A DNA stretch of 64,000 nucleotides from Lentzea tibetensis (GTDB lineage Bacteria > Actinomycetota > Actinomycetes > Mycobacteriales > Pseudonocardiaceae): positions 62,001-126,000 of the forward strand of contig NZ_VOBR01000024.1 of NCBI RefSeq assembly GCF_007845675.1, in the 5' to 3' direction. The notes beneath the pieces were generated by a model. That model saw only the letters and a program-made list of their open reading frames with translations, made no database searches and was not told where the DNA came from. Positions 59,823-64,000 of this stretch are shown in pieces (positions within the stretch are counted from its first letter, which is position 1; each line of letters begins with the position of its first letter). A program made the position numbers and the translations under genes.

Positions 59823-61391
59823 GTGACTTCGTTCCTCGCCCAGGTGGAGAAGATCACTCCGCCGGAGATCGCGTACGGGCTGATCGCGCCCGTGCTGATC
59901 GTCCTCGGAGCGGCGTGCGTCAGCGTGCTGCTCGAGGCCTTCCTGCCCAAGCACCAGAGGTGGACCGCGCAGCTGCTGCTGTCGCTGCTCACGATCGTCG
60001 GTGCGGGCGGCTCGCTGATCGCGACCGCCGTCGGTGACGGTTTCCCGCCGCAGGGCCAGATCACGCTGGCGGGCACGATCGCGGTCGACAAGCCCGCGAT
60101 CTTCCTGTGGGCCACGCTGCTCGTGCTGACGTTCGGCGCGATCCTGCTGATCGCGGACCGCTCGGTCGAGCCGGGCGGCGCGTTCGTCGCGCAGGCCGCG
60201 ATCCGGCCGGGCACCGTGCAGGACCGCGCGCAGGTCGCGAAGACCGGCATGCAGACCGAGGTGTTCCCGCTCACGCTGTTCGCGCTCAGCGGCATGATGG
60301 TCTTCGTCGCGGCGAACGACCTGCTGACGATGTTCATCGCGCTGGAAGTGCTGTCGCTGCCGCTCTACCTGATGTGCGGCCTCGCCCGCCGTCGCCGCCT
60401 GCTGTCGCAGGAGGCCGCGGTGAAGTACTTCCTGCTCGGCGCGTTCGCGTCGGCGTTCTTCCTGTACGGCCTCGCGCTGCTCTACGGCTACGCGGGCTCG
60501 GTCCGCCTGTCGGACATCGCGAACGCCACCGCGGGCACGAACCGCTCGGACACGCTGCTGTTCGCGGGCTTCGGCCTGCTGGTGGTGGGCCTGCTGTTCA
60601 AGGCGTCGGTCGGTCCGTTCCACGCGTGGACCCCGGACGTCTACCAGGGCGCGCCGACCCCGATCACCGCGTTCATGGCCGCCTGCACCAAGGTCGCCGC
60701 GTTCGGCGGCATCCTGCGGGTGCTGACCGGCGCGTTCGCGGACACCCAGTGGGAGTGGCGCGGCGTCCTGTGGGCCGTCGCCGTCGTGTCGATGGTCATC
60801 GGCGCTGTGCTCGGTCTCACGCAGACCGACGTGAAGCGCATGGTCGCGTACTCGTCGGTGGCACACGCGGGCTTCCTGCTGATCGGGTCGATCGCGCTGT
60901 CGCCGTCCGGTCTCAGCGGCACGATGTTCTACCTGGTGGCCTACGGCTTCACCACGATCGCGGTGTTCGGCGTGATCAGCCTGGTCCGCAACGCCGACGG
61001 CGAGGCGACGCACCTGTCCCAGTGGGCGGGGCTCGCGAAGCGGTCGCCCGTCGTGGCCGGGGTGTTCACGTTCCTGTTGCTCGCACTGGCCGGTATCCCG
61101 CTGACCAGCGGGTTCATCGGCAAGTTCGTGGTGTTCACGGCCGCGATCGACGCGGGTCTCACGCCGCTGGTGGTGATCGCTCTCGTGGCCTCGGCCGTGG
61201 CGGCGTTCTTCTACCTGCGGGTGATCGTGCTGATGTACTTCAGCGAGCCCGCGCCGGACGGCCCGACGGTCACCGTGCCCGGAGCGTTCACGACGATCGC
61301 GATCACGCTGGGTGCCGCGGTCACGCTGGCGCTCGGTCTGTGGCCCGACTTCGTACTCGATTGGGCGGGTGCTGGCGCGTTCATCTTCTAG
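59823..61391 (+). CDS. nuoN: NADH-quinone oxidoreductase subunit N
   Basis: A 522-residue antiporter-like subunit and last gene of the operon. It has FIALEVLSLPLYLMCGLARR, SVGPFHAWTPDVYQGAPTPI and RMVAYSSVAHAGFLLIGSIA. GTG start at 59823. No terminator is seen before the prenyl synthase gene 20 bp downstream, so read-through is likely. Confidence 0.96.
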   Translation: MTSFLAQVEKITPPEIAYGLIAPVLIVLGAACVSVLLEAFLPKHQRWTAQLLLSLLTIVGAGGSLIATAVGDGFPPQGQITLAGTIAVDKPAIFLWATLLVLTFGAILLIADRSVEPGGAFVAQAAIRPGTVQDRAQVAKTGMQTEVFPLTLFALSGMMVFVAANDLLTMFIALEVLSLPLYLMCGLARRRRLLSQEAAVKYFLLGAFASAFFLYGLALLYGYAGSVRLSDIANATAGTNRSDTLLFAGFGLLVVGLLFKASVGPFHAWTPDVYQGAPTPITAFMAACTKVAAFGGILRVLTGAFADTQWEWRGVLWAVAVVSMVIGAVLGLTQTDVKRMVAYSSVAHAGFLLIGSIALSPSGLSGTMFYLVAYGFTTIAVFGVISLVRNADGEATHLSQWAGLAKRSPVVAGVFTFLLLALAGIPLTSGFIGKFVVFTAAIDAGLTPLVVIALVASAVAAFFYLRVIVLMYFSEPAPDGPTVTVPGAFTTIAITLGAAVTLALGLWPDFVLDWAGAGAFIF

Positions 61392-61411
61392 GTGTACGTA
61401 GGCTTCAGGGT

Positions 61412-62413
61412 GTGACCAGTAGCGAGCGCGAGGGGACGGGGTTCTCTTTGGTGGACCCCGTGCTCACTCAGGTTGTCCAAGAGGGCCTGGCCGAGGTGGA
61501 GCAGATCCTGCACGAGGTCGTGCGGAGCGACTTCCGTCCGGTGATGGAGACCTCGTTGCACTTGGTGGAGGCGGGCGGGAAGCGAATCCGCCCGCTGTTC
61601 ACCCTGCTCGCATCGCAGTTCGGCTCCACGTACGACCGCGACCACGTCGTCACGGCCGCCGCTGTGGTGGAGCTCACCCACCTCGCGACGCTGTACCACG
61701 ACGACGTCATGGACGAGGCCACCATGCGGCGCGGTGCCGAGTCGGCCAACGCCAAGTGGGACAACAGCATCGCGATCCTCACCGGCGACTACCTGTTCGC
61801 GCACGCCTCGCGGCTGACGGCGGACCTCGGCACGGACGCGGCGCGGATCATCGCCGAGACGTTCAGCGTCCTGGTGACCGGCCAGATGCGCGAGACCATG
61901 GGCCCGCAGAACGGCGAGGACCCGATCGCGCACTACCTCAGGGTCATCGAGGAGAAGACCGGTGTGCTCATCGCCACCGCGGCCCGCTTCGGCGGCATGT
62001 TCTCCGACGCGACCGAGGAAGAGGTCGACGCGCTGCGCCGCTACGCCGACGTGATCGGCGCGGCGTTCCAGATCTCCGACGACGTCATCGACATCGCGTC
62101 GCCGTCGCTCGAGTCGGGCAAGACGCCCGGCACGGACCTGCGCGAGGGCGTGAAGACGCTGCCGATGCTGTACGCGCTGGCCGACCCGTCCGAGACCAGG
62201 CTGGCCGAGCTGCTGGCCGGTCCGATCCACGACGACGACCTGGTCGACGAGGCACTGGACCTGCTGCGCAAGTCGTCCGGCATGGACCGCGCCCGCGACA
62301 CGCTCGACGAGTACGCGGACCGCGCTCGCACCGAGCTGGGCAAGCTCCCGGCCTGCCCAGCGCGCGACGCGCTCGAAGAGCTCGCCACGTACTGCGTGGA
62401 ACGCTCCCGCTGA
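61412..62413 (+). CDS. Long-chain polyprenyl diphosphate synthase (menaquinone side chain)
   Basis: A 333-residue trans-isoprenyl diphosphate synthase. The first Asp-rich motif is LYHDDVMDEATMRRG, the second is FQISDDVIDIA, and GGKRIRPLFTLLASQFG precedes the first. No bulky residues cap the chain just upstream of the first motif, suggesting a long (C35-C45) product such as the MK-9 side chain; GrcC1/Rv0562 beside menJ in mycobacteria is the likely counterpart. GTG 61412 is set by the family N-terminus (LVDPVLTQVVQEGLAEVEQI). It lies 20 bp after nuoN and supplies the substrate for MenA. Confidence 0.9.
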   Translation: MTSSEREGTGFSLVDPVLTQVVQEGLAEVEQILHEVVRSDFRPVMETSLHLVEAGGKRIRPLFTLLASQFGSTYDRDHVVTAAAVVELTHLATLYHDDVMDEATMRRGAESANAKWDNSIAILTGDYLFAHASRLTADLGTDAARIIAETFSVLVTGQMRETMGPQNGEDPIAHYLRVIEEKTGVLIATAARFGGMFSDATEEEVDALRRYADVIGAAFQISDDVIDIASPSLESGKTPGTDLREGVKTLPMLYALADPSETRLAELLAGPIHDDDLVDEALDLLRKSSGMDRARDTLDEYADRARTELGKLPACPARDALEELATYCVERSR

Positions 62414-62421
62414 CCAGCTGA

Positions 62422-63339
62422 CTACTCGACCGGCGCCAGCAGCTGCCGGCGCCGGTTTCGCCTGATGGCGTCGACCGTGAAGATCGCCAGGGCCACCCAG
62501 ACCAGGCCGAACCCGATCCACCGGCTCGCGGGCATCGGCTCGTGCACCACGAACACGCCCCACGCGAACTGCAGGATCGGCGCGAGGTACTGGAGCATGC
62601 CCATGGTGGCGAGCGGCACCCGCCGGGCACCGGCGCCGAACAGCCACAGCGGGACCACCGTGATCACCCCGGTCCCGGCGAGCAGCAGCGCGTGCCCGGT
62701 GCCGTGCGTGGTGAACGTGGTGCCCTGGATCAGCAGGTAGCCGATGGCGATGGGCCCGATGACCATGCTCTCCGCGGCGAGGCTGGACGTGGCGTCCAGC
62801 GGCACCATCTTCTTGATCAGCGCGTAGAACCCGAACGCGCCCGCCAGCACCAGCGAGATCCACGGCAGCCGCCCGTAGTCGACGGTCAGCACGACGACCG
62901 CGACCGCCGCGACCGCGATCGCCACCAGCTGCGCCTTGCCGAGCCGTTCCCGCAGGACCACGACACCCAGCAGGACGCTGATCAGCGGGGTGATGAAGTA
63001 CCCGAGCGCCGACTCCACGACGTGCTGGCTGTTGACGGCGTAGATGTAGACGCCCCAGTTGATCGAGATGAGGACCGACGCTGCGCCGATCGCCAGCCAG
63101 CTCCCCCGCGAAAGGCCGATGATGGCCCGCCACCGCCCGAGCAAAGAGATCACGATCAGCATCAAGCCCAGCGACCAGGCGACTCGGTGTGCCAGGATCT
63201 CGGTCGGCGTGGCGGGCACGAGGAGTGGCCAGTAGGCGGGGAAAGCTCCCCAAATGATGTAAGCACTCGTGCCGTACGCGATGCCTCTACGTGTGTGAAG
63301 ATCTGCCGAAGTCGCGGTGGAGTTGGTCAAAGGAGGCAC
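62422..63339 (-). CDS. rarD: EamA-family transporter, RarD type
   Basis: A 305-residue ten-helix permease of the drug/metabolite transporter superfamily. The opening RRGIAYGTSAYIIWGAFPAY, then EILAHRVAWSLGLMLIVISL and SVLISINWGVYIYAVNSQHV, identify the RarD subgroup. The transported solute is unknown. It is convergent with the prenyl synthase gene and begins at a GTG. Confidence 0.88.
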   Translation of the reverse strand: MPPLTNSTATSADLHTRRGIAYGTSAYIIWGAFPAYWPLLVPATPTEILAHRVAWSLGLMLIVISLLGRWRAIIGLSRGSWLAIGAASVLISINWGVYIYAVNSQHVVESALGYFITPLISVLLGVVVLRERLGKAQLVAIAVAAVAVVVLTVDYGRLPWISLVLAGAFGFYALIKKMVPLDATSSLAAESMVIGPIAIGYLLIQGTTFTTHGTGHALLLAGTGVITVVPLWLFGAGARRVPLATMGMLQYLAPILQFAWGVFVVHEPMPASRWIGFGLVWVALAIFTVDAIRRNRRRQLLAPVE

Positions 63340-63483
63340 ATTCCGCCACTCTACGCTGCCGTTTTACGTGGACGTTTGCGCTGAACGGCGTAGTGACGGA
63401 GCATCGACGACGGCACTGTACTTTTGGCTACGCTCACACTTCTGGGTGAGCGAGTCGGGGTGGGAAATAGAAGGGGCTTACCC

Positions 63484-64000
63484 GTGTCCATCTTCGGGCA
63501 GGTCTGGCTGTGGAGTCTGCTTTCGTTCGTGGCGGGTGTGCTGCTCACCTGGTTGATCCTGGTGCGACCCGTCCGCAAGCAGGTGGCCGACCTCGAAGAT
63601 CAACTTCTTGAGGCTCGTTCGGTTCCGCTGCCGCCTCCGGTCGCGCCGGCCAAGGTCGAGGACGAGTTCGTCGTCGACGAGTGGGAACCGGCTCCGTCGC
63701 TGGCCGACGAGGTACTCGTCTCGTCACCCCGCGTCGACGAGCTGAGCGACGACCGCCCCCGTTCCCTGCACGAACGCCTCGCCCCCGAAGAGCCCCGCGT
63801 AGCCCCTCCGTACGCCCCACCCGCTGAGGTCGTGCACGTCGACCACGAGCCCATGGCGCCACCCGAGGTCGACGGCCCGCCGGACGACTTCATCTACCAG
63901 CCGCGCGAGGTGTGGGCCGAGCAGGAGACGTTCCTCGACGAGGCCGCCGAGCAGGAGGACGACGACTCCTACGACGTCTCCGCTTCGGCTTCGCCCGAGC
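63484..64000 (+). CDS. Membrane-anchored acidic, Pro-rich protein (3' end outside window)
   Basis: The frame is open to the window end, giving 172 residues. One N-terminal membrane helix (VWLWSLLSFVAGVLLTWLIL) is followed by a short coiled-coil piece (RKQVADLEDQLLEARS) and a long disordered cytoplasmic tail rich in Asp, Glu and Pro. GTG 63484 follows AAGGGG. Similar anchors precede helix-hairpin-helix or scaffold domains in some actinobacteria, but the part outside the window decides. Not recognised with confidence. Confidence 0.65.
   Translation, partial: MSIFGQVWLWSLLSFVAGVLLTWLILVRPVRKQVADLEDQLLEARSVPLPPPVAPAKVEDEFVVDEWEPAPSLADEVLVSSPRVDELSDDRPRSLHERLAPEEPRVAPPYAPPAEVVHVDHEPMAPPEVDGPPDDFIYQPREVWAEQETFLDEAAEQEDDDSYDVSASASPE

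Noticed and set aside
56325-60337. Long minus-strand frames opposite nuoL and nuoM
   Set aside because: They are rich in Arg, Asp, Gln and His in the pattern produced by reading hydrophobic subunit genes backwards, and nothing is recognisable.
1-64000. CRISPR arrays, insertion sequences and prophage genes
   Set aside because: No regularly spaced repeats, transposase motifs or phage structural proteins were seen anywhere in the window.

Overview
The window reads as a chromosomal stretch of a high-GC actinomycete of the Pseudonocardiales type (Lentzea, Saccharothrix or Actinosynnema-like). The evidence is the very high third-position GC, frequent GTG starts, many 4-bp ATGA/GTGA overlaps, the menaquinone pathway, a 14-gene nuo operon, Rex-type operators and SARP and NarL-type regulators. 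The genus is inference. No phage structural genes, CRISPR array or transposase were found.

Layout. Bases 1-18100 hold mixed chromosomal genes: a WYL regulator cut by the window edge, an SRPBCC/ArsR pair with two palindromic operators, a lexA-type gene, a secreted SapA-like protein, a GT87-like membrane protein, a frameshifted sensor-like pseudogene, an aldehyde oxidoreductase operon (PaoABC type), a NarL-type two-component system, a secreted serine hydrolase, an AlkD-like repair protein and a SARP regulator. A secreted beta-helix protein follows. Bases 19194-23608 form a small, lower-GC accessory islet downstream of tRNA-Leu(GAG). It is flanked by a near-exact copy of the tRNA 3' end and carries a STAND NTPase, a small unknown ORF and a two-gene module (HicA-like small protein plus a regulator with an AlpA-like HTH) under a large palindromic operator.

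Bases 23700-44280 are a menaquinone region: menA, menE, menB, menD, menF, menG and menJ. It is interleaved with a secreted SH3-type protein, an M1 peptidase, the paaABCDE phenylacetyl-CoA epoxidase operon, a type I phosphodiesterase, an IMPase-family enzyme and two GT4 glycosyltransferases (mgtA-like next to menG, as in mycobacteria). Between paaE and the phosphodiesterase lies an unusual unit: a promoter, a 34-residue ORF, a terminator, two tandem 69-nt tRNA-like genes with shortened D-arms and Trp (CCA) and Ala (UGC) anticodons, and a terminator.

Bases 45794-61391 are nuoA-nuoN, preceded by two perfect Rex-type operators. A polyprenyl diphosphate synthase follows directly. The right half therefore couples quinone head-group synthesis, quinone side-chain synthesis, side-chain reduction (menJ) and the main quinone-reducing complex. 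menC and menH are not in the window. It ends with rarD and the start of a membrane-anchored acidic protein.

Best candidates for something undescribed are the short-D-arm tRNA pair with its small peptide gene, and the tRNA-Leu islet with its HicA-like/AlpA-like module.
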